64,000 bases of DNA, from positions 51,391,001 through 51,455,000 of the forward strand of contig NC_071669.1 of NCBI RefSeq assembly GCF_028554725.1, in the 5' to 3' direction. This stretch comes from Zeugodacus cucurbitae. Taxonomy: Eukaryota; Arthropoda; Insecta; Diptera; Tephritidae. Within the stretch, counting starts at the first letter, position 1. Every line of letters begins with the position of its first letter. Below the pieces are notes generated by a model. The model did no database searches. It was not told the origin of the DNA and saw only the letters and a list, made by a program, of their open reading frames with translations. Below are positions 48,665 through 61,600 of the stretch, one piece after another. The position numbers and the translations under genes are program-made.

Positions 48665-48689
48665 CACTTCACTTCACTTCACTTCACTT
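48665..48689. repeat. Five tandem CACTT units in the foi leader
   Basis: Five exact CACTT units (AAGTG on the gene strand) end 37 bp before the foi start codon, in what should be its 5' UTR or core promoter. Further AGTG/CAGTG motifs follow up to the ATG. Confidence 0.85.
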
Positions 48690-48827
48690 GATAAAAATCG
48701 GATTGATAATTTATTGTATTGCAAAATGATTTCAATGAATACTTTTCGTAACGATTAGATAAACACGTCTGCGCACAGCACAGATATGTCTACACTTTTT
48801 GTATGGTTGCACCAGCACTATACACTA

Positions 48828-48849
48828 ACACACACACACACACACACAC
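48828..48849. repeat. (AC)11 microsatellite upstream of foi
   Basis: Uninterrupted dinucleotide run about 200 bp upstream of the foi ATG. Confidence 0.95.
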
Positions 48850-50016
48850 GGCGTAAACTTTTCATATATATATAGAGAGATATATAAGGGTGTGTGAGTA
48901 TGCTTTTATTATTCGAATTTAACTTAAATTTAATAATTTATAACAGTGTGTGCCACATTTCGACGCGCATGCCCACTTGTTGTTATCTGCAATCAAAAAG
49001 AAAAACACGGAATTAATATCAACAATTTTGGTAATGAAAAAGTGTACTTATTTAAGCTACAAAGTAGTAAAAAATATTTAAAAAATAAAATAAAAATTAA
49101 AAAAATCTTAAAAAAAATCAAAGTTCTTTTCTGCTATAGCGCGTGTCAGCATCTCAAATCTTTCGCGGCGTTTAATCGCATCCCAATTGGGAGTGTACTC
49201 AACGCTTACTACCATAAATGAACCGACAACTTTGGACACTCACTCAGCACTGATTTCCTTATTCAAAACAATTAATACGAAACCTACACAACAAAACGGC
49301 GGATAGTTTTTAGTGCGTATATAAGTATATGTGCAATTACACTTCAACACTTCAATACATATGCATATATACTTATGTAAGTATGTATGTACTTATATGT
49401 ACATAATGTGTACCTTAGAACATATGTGCGGTGATTGCTTTTGAGCTATTACCTTAAACAGACGCTTTTGCAAATAAGCTTTGAAGATAAAAAAAAAAAC
49501 TAATTTATTTACAGTTGTTGCTGGAGTGCAGCTGTAATGCCAAGTAATACGAAATATATGTACATATTTTTGTGTTGACTGATAAGGTAAGTTTTACAAA
49601 TTTCAGCAATTATTAATTAGGTTTAATCTTACAATACGCTGATATGAAGCAATAAAATTAAAATATTCTTAACAGTAGAATAGTTTAAACTACTGTTTGG
49701 AAAAAAAAATATAGTTAATTGACATAATTAGATAGCCTAAATTAATATAAATTATTATTTCTTCAATTATACAATAACTTTTTGAAAATTTTTATTTTTT
49801 ATTTTTTGTTAGATAGAACAATTGTTTTATTCAATTGGCAGCGAGTTTACTGTAATTAAATACAATACTTGTCTTTTATATGAGAAATTCATTAAACCGC
49901 AATTGTTAAGGACACACGTATATATATTATGCTTAATTGACCCCCAATAAATTGATGTACAGGGTCACTGCCAATAAAAAATAAAAAGTAAAAAAAAAAA
50001 TTAAATTTAAATATTA

Positions 50017-50338
50017 GGCCTACAACTTTGCTTCCGCCGTTTTTCTTTGTAAATTTAAGTTTTTTATTAAAAACGGTTACAAATGTCAATGAGCCTCAGC
50101 CGCACTTTCCTTGGAATTAAAAAAAGAAAAGCAAAATTTCCCGCAGATGTCGAAAATTCGGCTCAAAAAGTCATATTTTCAGTTGAGAATAAGTTTGGGA
50201 TGCAAACAGATCTTTACAAATATATTGTTGGATTAATGTTGACACAAATGTCCAAGATCGATATAAGAAAATCAATTTAATTGATCAGTGCTTGACCCTA
50301 GAGACATCTATTGGAAAACAGGAGCAAAGTTGTAGACC
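50017..50338. mobile_element. Mariner-derived short element (322 bp)
   Basis: TA-flanked ends GGCCTACAACTTTGCTTC and, reverse strand, GGTCTACAACTTTGCTCC. The left 70 bp, reversed, match the 3' UTR and terminus of the broken mariner at 27890-28497 (GTAACCGTTTTT, TTAAATTTACAAA, AACGGCGGAAGCAAAGTTG). The inside carries a 65-codon frame (50083-50280) with no recognisable domain. A non-autonomous derivative of that mariner. Confidence 0.7.
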
Positions 50339-50364
50339 TAATAATTTTTTTTTGTTTTTTGCAT

Positions 50365-50880
50365 TTTCGTTTTATCCGATAATTACTTTTCGAGTTATTT
50401 GAGAAATAGCAAAGATCGCTCGGGCACTCCAAAATGCTAGTGTGAAACTTTAAATGCGTTTTTCTCAAAACTATGTTTTTTGAACTGGTGACAACAGTAA
50501 CTCGCAAACAGCTCAGTAGATTTTAATGACATTTTTACAACTTTTAGAATACATAATAATCTTGGGCTTTTTCTTTTTTTTCTAAATTTTCGATTTTTAA
50601 GAGCAATTTACTGTCGATGTTTCTTTTTCAAGTTTTCTTAACCGATTGATTTTAGATGAATCTTCAAGGACTTATGATTGTCACTGCAAGGACATTTTTA
50701 TGGAACTGGGTCAACACAAACAGTTATAACTTTGAAAATTATAATTTTTTTCAAATTTTCATAACTTCAAGTCAAAACATTGTGTAATAATGGCATTTTA
50801 TTACTTTTGTAAAATAACATGATTTATTACCAAAAATATTACTGAAAATTCTTTGCGAGTCTCTGACTACCCCTAACCCC
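50365..50880. mobile_element. GGGGTTAGGGGTAGTCAG element, copy 2 (left end lost)
   Basis: From TTTATCCGATAATTACTTTT onward it follows the element at 44619-45145 in the same orientation to the right end CTGACTACCCCTAACCCC (50863-50880), flanked by TTAT. The left inverted repeat is absent; the sequence instead abuts the mariner-derived element ending at 50338. Confidence 0.75.
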
Positions 50881-51049
50881 TTATTTAGGTTAGTACAATT
50901 AAGCAGGTAATACTGTACATAGACGTTATCAATAACATATTGAGAATTATTAGATTAATGCAACTTTCATGATTTTTGTTGTTGTTGTTATTGCAAAATC
51001 ATAAAACATCTATTAATTTTCGGGGAATTACGCTGAGTTGACGAACCTT

Positions 51050-51115
51050 GGCCACGAGTTGTTATTGTTGTTATAACGATTATCTCGAAAAGCTCGAGTC
51101 GTCTCAGCCGCTTAA
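51050..51115 (-). mobile_element. Possible LINE 3' tail fragment
   Basis: On the minus strand TCGAGATAATCGTTATAACA is followed by ACAATAACAAC, like the 3' tail of the jockey-like fragment at 12015-12420. Too short to assign firmly. Confidence 0.25.
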
Positions 51116-52178
51116 TCTCAATGGTTTATCGGATGAGTTCGTTATCTATAAATGTTTTTCACGTTAATAAGTAATTTTTCCCCAAATTGGGTATTAATTT
51201 GCATAACTATAAAAAGATTATTACAACAACAACAACATAATAGATGAATTTAAACTTTTCTCGTTGGAGTACAAAAAAAAACATTTCATATTTATAATTT
51301 TTAAGTAAAGTTAGCATACAAATATTTTATTTTATTTAAAAATATGATTTTAACCACAAAATATATATATTTTCTCATAGTTTCTAGATGGAATATAGAG
51401 CATCGATAAAATATAATCTAGTTAAAATTTCAGAACCTACTGTAACAAAATTAATTATGAATTCCATAACCGTCCTTAATAATGCGCCCACCTACTGTAC
51501 ACAGTTTATATAATGCAACCGAAATAAACCGCTACGAATTAGAGTAAAACTAATTGATGTACGGAAGTGATCTCTTATTGACAATCCACTTTTGTTCAAA
51601 AAAAAAGTCATCTGCCTTTTATCAATTCAATAGATGAATCTATTTTGTTGACGTCACGTAATATTCACAATACAAATGTTGATTGGATTAATTGAGGTAG
51701 TCAAGCCAAATGATTATAATCACATGCACTTGATTGTTATGATAGATGAGTCGATGGAAATACATGGAAACAAATAGTAAATCATAAAATAAATAAATAT
51801 CGTCAAAATAAATATGGTCACAATAAATAAACAAAGTAACGGTAGTTCGTAATACAGTAAAGTACCGAAAAAGTGTGAAAATAAGTAGATAAGTATATAA
51901 TTGAGGCTTTTGAGTGGGCGTTAGCTTATTTAATACGGAAATATATTTATTTTTTATATTTTGTGGACCGCATAGACTATAATGGACTAATTTCCGCTAA
52001 ATTTTTAGCTAACTCAGCTGTGCATATTCATTAATTTTGTACTTCTTTTCCATTATCACTTTTCTTTTCGCAGCTTTTATTGCTATTGCGCCTAAATGTA
52101 GGCAACATTTTCTGTAGTAATTACTAAAAAAATTCGAGGGAAGACAGGCATACTCTTACGTGCTATAGATATGAAATA

Positions 52179-53111
52179 ACGGGTGATTTTTTTGAGGTTA
52201 GGATTTTCATGCATTAGTATTTGACAGATCACGTGGGATTTCAGACATGGTGTCAAAGAGAAAGATGCTCAGTATGCTTTGACATTTCATCATGAATAGA
52301 CTTACTAACGAGCAACGCTTGCAAATCATTGAATTTTATTACCAAAATCAGTGTTCGGTGTTCCGCTTTTTTATCGACAAATTTTGTTCAGCGATGAGGC
52401 TCATTTCTGGTTGAATGGCTACGTAAATAAGCAAAATTGCCGCATTTGGGGTGAAGAGCAACCAGAAGCCGTTCAAGAACTGCCCATGCATCCCGAAAAA
52501 TGCACTGTTTGGTGTGGTTTGTACGCTGGTGGAATCATTGGACCGTATTTTTTCAAAGATGCTGTTGGACGCAACGTTACGGTGAATGGCGATCGCTATC
52601 GTTCGATGCTAACAAACTTTTTGTTGCCAAAAATGGAAGAACTGAACTTGGTTGACATGTGGTTTCAACAAGAAGGCGCTACATGCCACACAGCTCGCGA
52701 TTCTATGGCCATTTTGAGGGAAAACTTCGGAGAACAATTCATCTCAAGAAATGGACCCGTAAGTTGGCCACCAAGATCATGCGATTTAACGCCTTTAGAC
52801 TATTTTTTGTGGGGCTACGTCAAGTCTAAAGTCTACAGAAATAAGCCAGCAACTATTCCAGCTTTGGAAGACAACATTTCCGAAGAAATTCGGGCTATTC
52901 CGGCCGAAATGCTCGAAAAAGTTGCCCAAAATTGGACTTTCCGAATGGACCACCTAAGACGCAGCCGCGGTCAACATTTAAATGAAATTATCTTCAAAAA
53001 GTAAATGTCATGAACCAATCTAACGTTTCAAATAAAGAACCGATGAGATTTTGCAAATTTTATGCGTTTTTTTTTTTAAAAAAGTTATCAAGCTCTTAAA
53101 AAATCACCCTT
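52179..53111 (+). mobile_element. DD41D (rosa-type) mariner with N-terminal deletion and mutated catalytic residue
   Basis: The ends carry GGGTGATTTTTT inverted repeats and lie between TA dinucleotides (52177-52178, 53112-53113). An ATG at 52292 starts MNRLTNEQRLQIIEFYYQNQ, the usual N-terminus, but after QCSV about 400 bp including the DNA-binding region are gone and the frame shifts. The rest, 52351-53004, is open: FSDEAHFWLNGYVNKQNCRI (first catalytic D), the WFQQEGATCHT block where the second catalytic D is E, and SCDLTPLDYFLWGY (third D, 41 residues after the second position). It ends RGQHLNEIIFKK. Catalytically dead, but both ends survive, so it might be moved in trans. Confidence 0.85.
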
Positions 53112-56100
53112 TAAATGAAAAGAATTCTGAACTTTGAAGCTGTTCGAAGCTTAAATTTTTATTTGAAAAATTCAATATCAAACGGCTTCTCTCAAGTAGC
53201 CTTGCTATAACTGAAATGATAATGAAAATTAAGACTTGGGCGACTTGATGTCTCAGCACAACTGTGCTAATTGTCAAATGATGAAAACGTTTATAATTAA
53301 TTTACAAAATAAATAAATAATTCCAGCAAACAATTGCGTGGAAAATTCGAAAAATTGCTCATAATTACAACCCATTAAATTTAACATTTAAAATACTTTT
53401 CAAATACATGACACATGTCCCTATTATTTCGCACACTCAAAAACGAACTTACTTCACAAAATGATCAACATTGTTCCATTGATAACGGTTCTTTACTTCA
53501 CTGACATCCCAGCAAATAATTGCATGTTACATTTTTGATAATTTTTTTATTTTATTTTTATTTTTATTTTTTACCTATTTTCAAGCAAGCGTCCCTATTA
53601 TTTTTCACATGACTGTATATTATTTACTATTTAACATTTTTATTAATGTGCTGAGTGCTTCTCTGCATTAATTTGCATAAAAAATATGTTTCTAATTCTT
53701 CCAAATAATTCGAAAGCAGAACAATATGGTAGCACTATAGAAAAATATCTTTCACAGAATTTTAAGCTTAGTTATGGCTACACAATTATATACGCCACCA
53801 CATAAATCAAAACTTGAGACGTTCGGTAGGCGTAGTCGAACAAGTATTTTATGTCTTTTATTTGCATCACGAGACGTCGAGAAAATATTTCATATGACTA
53901 ATATATTTTTTTGCATTGCGACACACCTTTTGCAAAATGCAAATCCCAAACTACGACAGCAAATGTACGAAAAGCGCGCGGCGGGAGGTGTAAACAAAAC
54001 AAACAGAATGCAGACAAAACGCTTGCGCCGAAATATGCGTGCGCTTATTTACGCGACACCGAACATTGCACAACTGGAGAGTAAAGTGGACGCCAAAATG
54101 CGACGAACCCAAAAAAAAATCAAAATCCAAAAATTACAAAAAAAAATATAAAATACAAAAACAAAAAAGTGAAACAAATCAGACATAAAATGTAAATAAA
54201 ACGCACACAAAAACGTTTAGGCCAATAAAATTTGCGTTGCGTACAAAAACCAGCTACATTTATATGTATGTATGAAGGTATGTATGTAAATGTATATTTA
54301 CCGCAACAGTTAGTTTTGTTTAACCACACTTTTTTTTTTTTTTGTAACAAACTCGTTGGTATTTACCGTTATTTATTTTTAGCTACATTTCAAGTTTATT
54401 GACTAATGCATTTGCATGTTTGTATGCTTGTATACTCGCATGTATATCTCTATGACCAAAATCTATTGATAAAACTTGCAAAACACTCACACAAAAATTC
54501 ACCAAAGTCAGCGTCGGTGTGGGCGCGCGTATCGAAATGCGTTATTGCGGTTAGATAATGTACTTATATGTACATGTGACCAACAAAAGCGAAAAAAAAT
54601 ATAAATAGAAGCATACATCAGGGCGCACGAGCTCAAGGATGCGCGGCAAAGTCAACCGCCAACACACAGAAAACTTTGATAAACAATGCAGAATATTTAC
54701 CAAACAACAATAACAACAACTAAACCACGACCATGAAAGTGCTGAAACAGTTCCATGAACGAAACCGGCAAAACTTCCTTAGAAATTATCGACATAATAA
54801 GCAAGAATGTGCGCGTACCATGCGGCTACTAGTGTAAGGTGGCGGCAATTAATGAACTGTTTAATATACAAATATGCAAGCTGTGTTGTTGTTGTTGGTG
54901 TAAGAAAAAGTAAAAGCAATTGCCAGCTAACGATTCATTGCTAAAGACATTAGAAGGCGTCTAACTAGTATTTACATGAACTTTGTAGTTGTGCAAGGTC
55001 GTTTCACAAACACACAGAGACACACACCTCTGTAGTTGGGCAAGGTCAAGGCTTAAATGGGGGGTAAATCCCACGGTCGAAAAGTCAACGAAACAAAGTT
55101 TTCAAAGTTTTTCTTAACACCATAATATTGGTTTGAAATCACCAAATAAGGTTCATTTGATGCCCAAATGTTAACTTTTTGGCGAACGGAAATGAAAACC
55201 GTATAACTGTCTGTTGCAACAATTAAAATGAATTTATTAAACGAATATTGTGCACATAAACATACACATTTACATACATACATAAGTGTATATGTATATA
55301 GCAGTGTATCATTGAGTTTCTGCGACGCTTTCGTGCTGGTTTATTGACACGGGCTGAAACTGACAATTTTTGCCTACATGACCAAAGCGTAGTACAATAT
55401 GAGTATATATACAGTAGCGAGAAAAATGATGTTAGTATAATATCTTATAGAATTTGTATACATTATTATATACCGCTATTAGTGGATTATATTTTTTTTC
55501 AAAAATGTTTAACAATACTAAAATTTTTTTATTTCAAATATCAAATAAATAAAAATATCAAATTGTGAAACTCTGATTTATGTGACATCCCAGAATAAAC
55601 GGAAGTCCTTTAAACTCGTTAAAAAGAAGTCTCCTAGAATATAATCTCAAGATCTCGATACTAAATTCAAAAACTTCTACTAGCCTCAAATCGTTCGCAC
55701 TGAAACTTCATCATGGATCGCTTCAGAGCGCATATTTGCCAAAAACAAATGCTGACAAGTCCCTAGAGTTTAATTTAATTCAAAATATAATGGTTGGTGA
55801 TCGAAATAATGATGGTTCCATCAACATTCATCCAAAAAGGACACACTAAAGACGTCTTCGTCTCAAAATTGGAAATTTATTATTGAGAATATGAAATTAA
55901 GCTTATAGAATAGTTAAGTTACTTATCGAAGAGTTAAGTTTTAAATTAAACGTTTTTTATAATTAAAATTAATTAATTAAATTGCATCTCCATGTTGTAA
56001 GGTTCTATTCCCACAGGGCAGCATCAGCAAAAATCATTAAAAAGTAAAATATTATCGAAAACAATTGCGCATTTTCTTCTAGTGGTCCGATTATGCAAAG

Positions 56101-58160
56101 CGCGCTTTCATAAGAGGGCCACACTGACTTCAATATCACTGACAATAGAGCGCAATATTAATGCATGCCAATATATTATATAGCGGCAGGTTCAAACGCA
56201 ATGGTTTCAGGTTTGAGAATCGTAATTATGGCGGCAACGATGCTTTAATGTGGTTCAACGACGAACTGACGCGCCCCTTTTTAAAATACATATATACACA
56301 CATATATAGTATATAATACGGAATGAATTTGCTAAACTCATTTACACTGATTGTCACTAAAAATAAATACAAGCGCTATATCAAAAAAATCACTAAAAGC
56401 CTACATTTATAACGGTTAATTCTATAAAAGTGGCGTGACAGTTCATAGTTTTCTGATTTCGTTCAGTGACATTGTCAATGAAAATGTCAAAATTCTTGAT
56501 ATAACCTTAAAAAAACCAGTCCGGCACATTGACGTTTCTTAACACCCATGAAGCTTCACTGTGATTTGCAAAGACACCGGCAGTGATAATTTTGCACATT
56601 TCAGTGATGAACCGACAAGGTAGAATCTTACTGATCGATACTGATTGATTGACGCCGACTGCTGTGTGTAAACTGACCTTCACTATTAAAATGAGCTTTA
56701 TATTGAAGTAATAGAATGACGAGCTCAATTACCTAACCTCAAAATCATAAAAAATATATAGGCGTATAAATTATTTGTAGATATTTATGTGTGTGCCACA
56801 AATAATAAATTAGTTTAATTCAAGCTAAATTTGTTAGCTATGAAAAATAGGAAGTTAATTGCAGCGTTCTGCTTATTATTAATATATAATAGGCATATGT
56901 ATATAAAAAAGAAAGCATTCTACCAACAAAATATTTAAATAGAATTATAAAAAAAATTGGTAAAAAAGTTAGTTGTACATATTTTATGCTGCTAGTATTT
57001 TGCTCGCTACTTTATTTAACTCATATATATATACATATATATAAATTACACTTAAACAGCAAGTAAGTTATCAATCAGTAAGTCAATACGGTCGAATTCC
57101 TCATACGAGTTGATTGCTTAGTTGGTCAAGTGCAATTGACTGTCCCCTTTTGATGTAATCAAATTCATTTAAAATTCAATACACACAATTGAATGAAATC
57201 AAAATTAAAATATAACAGCAATACAGCAATGGGCACATTTAAATGCAAACAGCATGATAGTTACATACATACATTCGTACATAGATGAACTATAAAACTG
57301 TATTATTAATCATACAATACATAAATGGATGTTTAAATATTTATGTATGAATATAGTATATAAGTATGTAAATAGTATTTTTGTAGCGCTTATAACCTTT
57401 CATTCATTTTTATATAATTTTTAATATATTCCTTTAGGTACATATGCACTGGCACATGTCTCATGCATATGTATATATGTAAATTAAATACATATGTATA
57501 TAAGCCTCGTATATCATTGAAAGCTGATCATCAGTCAGTCAGCTGTCTTCAAGTGCAATAAACCACATTTCAAACAAATTAAACTTGTCTTTGCGCAAAC
57601 CTCAGCATATTGAAGCTTATTTGCATATATACGAGTATGTACAGCAGATGTGTATTTATGTAATACCCCGAATTCTGTAATTAAAGAAAACCGCTTTCAT
57701 ATCATTTTAATCTAACTAAACAAGTTTATTTGATTTCTTTCTTTGTAATCAAAAACGCTGAAAAATGCTATTGACCCTCCAGCATGTTGTTTTACATTTG
57801 TATGTGTGGCTCGTTGTTACAGTTGTGTTCATAAAAATAAGAATTTAAATTTTTTGTAAATTTTTAAAAGGATTTAGGCGATAATCGGAGATTAGAATTG
57901 CTCAAGAAAGAAGAAATAATTATATTTTTTTCCAATAACTTTAATGAGAATGTCTTTAATTAAAAATATATATATATTTCTTTAACTTTTTAAATACAAT
58001 TTTCGAACAGCAGATAATTTTTACTAAAACTCAACATTAATTATAAACTCCCACCATATACTAACTCACTAAAAATCTTTGCTTTACAATAATAAGCAAA
58101 ACATAAAATTATTTTGATATACATGCCCAATATTGACGTAATACAAAATTACAATAAATA
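53112..58160. other. Intergenic, no gene recognised
   Basis: AT-rich with scattered GC-richer patches (53950-54110, 54500-54700, 56240-56290, 56500-56680). A plus-strand frame at 53774-54151 is very basic and ends in lysines from A-runs, so it is probably chance. No ends of a transposon were seen. Confidence 0.4.
57497..57536 (+). promoter_or_regulatory. Possible core promoter: TATA box plus initiator
   Basis: TATATAAG at 57497 is followed 36 bp later by TCAGTC (57531-57536), a full match to the insect initiator TCAKTY. Downstream, 57540-57620 is slightly richer in GC. No gene was found to its right, so it is only a candidate. Confidence 0.25.
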
Positions 58161-58653
58161 CAGTGTAACTTCCATAACTCGAATTTCTATAACTCGAAGT
58201 TCTCCATTACTCGAACTCTTGAAGTGGCAATAGAAGGCAACTTTCTTAAAAATTTCCTTCCATAAATCGAACTTTTCGACAAGGGCATAATACAAAAATT
58301 AAAATTTTACTATCGAGGCAGGATTTTAAAAGAGTCCCTTTATATCGTATGAAGTTGAACTAAAAATATGATATTACACTTATAGATTGCATAATGCATA
58401 TAACAAAGGGATGGGATACAGACGTTAAGAGCCAAACAATAGCAAACTGGAAGAAGCAAAATTACAAAATACATGTTTTAACGCGTGTACATAAAACTTT
58501 ATGCGAAGTAAATAAATAAAACTGTGTAGAAATATATATTTTACCGCTTTTTGAAAATTTATATGTTTTAATGAAAATTTCTATAACTCGAAGTCTCTCT
58601 AACTCGAAGTTTTTTTGTGGATTATGGTGAGTCGAGTTAGAGAAGTTCCACTG
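58161..58653. mobile_element. pogo/Tigger-like short element family B, copy 1 (493 bp)
   Basis: Ends CAGTGTAACTTCCATAACTC and, reverse strand, CAGTGGAACTTCTCTAACTC, with TA on both sides (58159-58160, 58654-58655). Inner repeats of ATAACTCGAA accompany both ends. No transposase frame. Confidence 0.75.
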
Positions 58654-61600
58654 TATTATATCTGCGTAATACAATTGATAAGCTTATCAATTAAAAGTTG
58701 TATTATATAAAGCAAAGCAAAAAAAAATACACAGAAAAGAATTTCCTACTGATAAGCACATTATAATTCAGAGGAAAACAAAGTCACTGGTAATTTTGCG
58801 AACACAACTGTAGATATGCATTGCACATGCTAGCATCAACAAGTACAATACAGTAGCTAACAAATACATGCACACACTCATTTGTGTATTGAAACAATTT
58901 GCAGAGCTCAAAATCGTCGTCGAAATCAGAGCCGGTATTGGTATTTAATGCTCAGTTTGTGGCTTAATGTTTTTATTGTGGTTTGTTATTTTGCACAGTG
59001 TGTGATTACATGCGCAATTTGAACCTTGTGATAAATTACATTTTTATAATTTGAGTAAGCGGAATTTACAGTTTAAATGAAACACAAAAAAAAAAACAAC
59101 TTTAATCGCGTTTCACATTTCCGCCTAAAACGACAACTTTTTTACTGGTCATCAATTTGAAAAGCGAAAATATACATACATATGAATATACGAAAGTAAT
59201 ATTAACGTATAAATTTAAAAATATAATTATGTATTTCGTTAAATTTGTAAATTTTTTCAGGAATTCAAAAAAATTTAATTGTACTGGAATAAATAACTTT
59301 CGCTTGATAAAATCACTCTCATTAATTTCAAATTGTGATTGTTGTAATAATATTAATACAAATATTTTTTTATAATTTAAGTTTTTTTTTTATAATTCAA
59401 CTAATCCCAATTAGTCAAGTATTCTAAACTTTAAACCGCGATTATTCGCTATAGATCAAGCGTTTAAAGCTTTTAAAAACTATTTTTTATTATTCTATTT
59501 GGAACCAAATACTATCGAAAATGCAGTTACTGCAGTGGAAACGCTACATTTTAAACATTAATGACGCACGAGTATATATCCGAGCCGTTCCGCTAAATTG
59601 AACTCAAATGTCATTAAAATGTAATTTTACTTGTAAATAGAACAAAAATAGCGACTCTAATTGTCAAATTGAGCGCGTGACTATCACTTGTAGAAATAAA
59701 TGCTAGAAAAAATTCTGAAATTTTTTAAAATTTCAGCAGGAAAACTTCTTTACAAGCAAAGCACACAATTTCGCGCAATATTTCTCACAAAGACAGAGAG
59801 ATAATTAAATTAAAGTAGCTTTTTGAAACTATATCGGCAATGATTTATATTACAACAAAGACAACCACTATTATCATTTACTTATGTAAGATTGTTTTAG
59901 CTACAACTAAAACTAGGTCGATTATAGCGGCGTAGTATCACAGGGGTTTAACAAAAAACTTGAATTTATTTATTTAGGTGTGTAAAGATTCTAACTTATA
60001 CAAAATATTTGTTTTGATAAAACGATTTTTATGAGTTATGAGCAGACACTTTCAGGTTTTTATCTCAAATTCTACAATGAAAATAAATTCAGCAAACAAA
60101 GTCTGATAACTCACAACTAAAGAATTATTTCACAACACTCATTATATGCAAAACGTAAGATTTTTACTGTAAGATATCAAACATTTTCAGGTTGATAACT
60201 TTGCGAGTTATTAGCTGCGTCATGGACACGTGGCTATTTACAAATCCGCTTTCAAGTCAAATCACATGATAAAAAATGTAAAACGTAAGCACACATGAAT
60301 AAATAGACTGATATTTTTAATGGAAATGCAAATACGTTTACGTTTAAACACTAAATATGCAGGTAGGTGCTGGACTACTTACTGAACTAAATTATTCGTA
60401 AATGTAATCAACTTTATTGTAATAAACCTTGTATGCATAAATATTTTCCAATTTAACAAACAAATCTAACTAAAATTCAATGAAGTTGTAGCTCACACAT
60501 ATCACTCATTTAGCTGATTTTGTATTTAATCTAAATATTTTTCATATATGTATATATGTATGTACATATGTACGTCACACACAAATACATGCATAGCTAC
60601 GACAATGTGTATAGGTGTTTGTTTAATATAAATCATAATTCGATGCATTAATTCATGTAATAAATCTCGTTATCACTTACTACCGATAACATTATGCCCA
60701 TTAGACTGTAATTCGTGACCAAACGTTTCTTATCACCGCATACTTAAATGAATTTGGCAACAATACACTTGATATGCGCCTATATTCATATTTATATTTT
60801 TCGTATAAAATTTTGCCGATGAGAATTTATGATTTTACAACAATTCGACTTTGAATATAGGTATGTATTCCTGTTGCATGCGTAATATACGTCCTCCAAA
60901 CACTGCCGAGATTTATTTATAGTTTTATGAAACATTTTCGACAACATGCAATCGCCACTAGCACGTTCGTCCGCACTCCCCGGATGTGGGCCAAATCAAT
61001 CTTTAAAAATAGTACATATGTATGTATGTATGAACATTTCATTGTCCACATGGTTTTAATAATCACAAAATTGCGCTAAATTGTCAACGTTGACGAGAGA
61101 ATCTATGAGAAATTCATGTATTTATAAAATTGGAATCAATTAGATAAATATATATGCATATGCCAATGATGAATATTGTCTTATGTTCAATTTTCTAAAT
61201 ATATAACAAATATATGCACACTGCAAAAATTCAACGTTTGATCAGTTATTCTCATGGTCGAATATTTAAATATTTACATAGTTTGTTTACTTTTTAATTT
61301 TGTTAAGTACACACTTTATTAAAGAAAAAGCACGCTGTATTCAAGACACGAAAACTAATGGACAAGTGTCCAAATGTAAATATGCACATACATACATATA
61401 TTATTGATGTTATTGTATAAGAATATTATCATTTTGTTATAAATAAAATAGCACTTTCACGTGAAATGTGAAGCAAATATAGGATTAAGAAAACGTTTCC
61501 TAATTTAATACAATAAAGTTTCCTGAAACCGGCGTTTATTTGTGGTGTTACACATTGTCTAATTTCCATGTGGAAAGCAATCTTAACTGGCTTCAAAAAT

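Larger units (their letters stand above)
48628..50016. other. foi leader and upstream region
   Basis: Contains the CACTT and AC repeats. On the gene strand TTTTTGATTGCAG is followed by GC-rich sequence at about 48990-48945, a possible splice acceptor of a non-coding leader exon. Another GC-richer patch at 49130-49250 could be the promoter. Both are inference. Confidence 0.3.

Noticed and set aside
53774..54151. 125-codon plus-strand frame with a very basic end
   Set aside because: Lysines come from A-runs, no domain and no start context; chance more likely than a gene.
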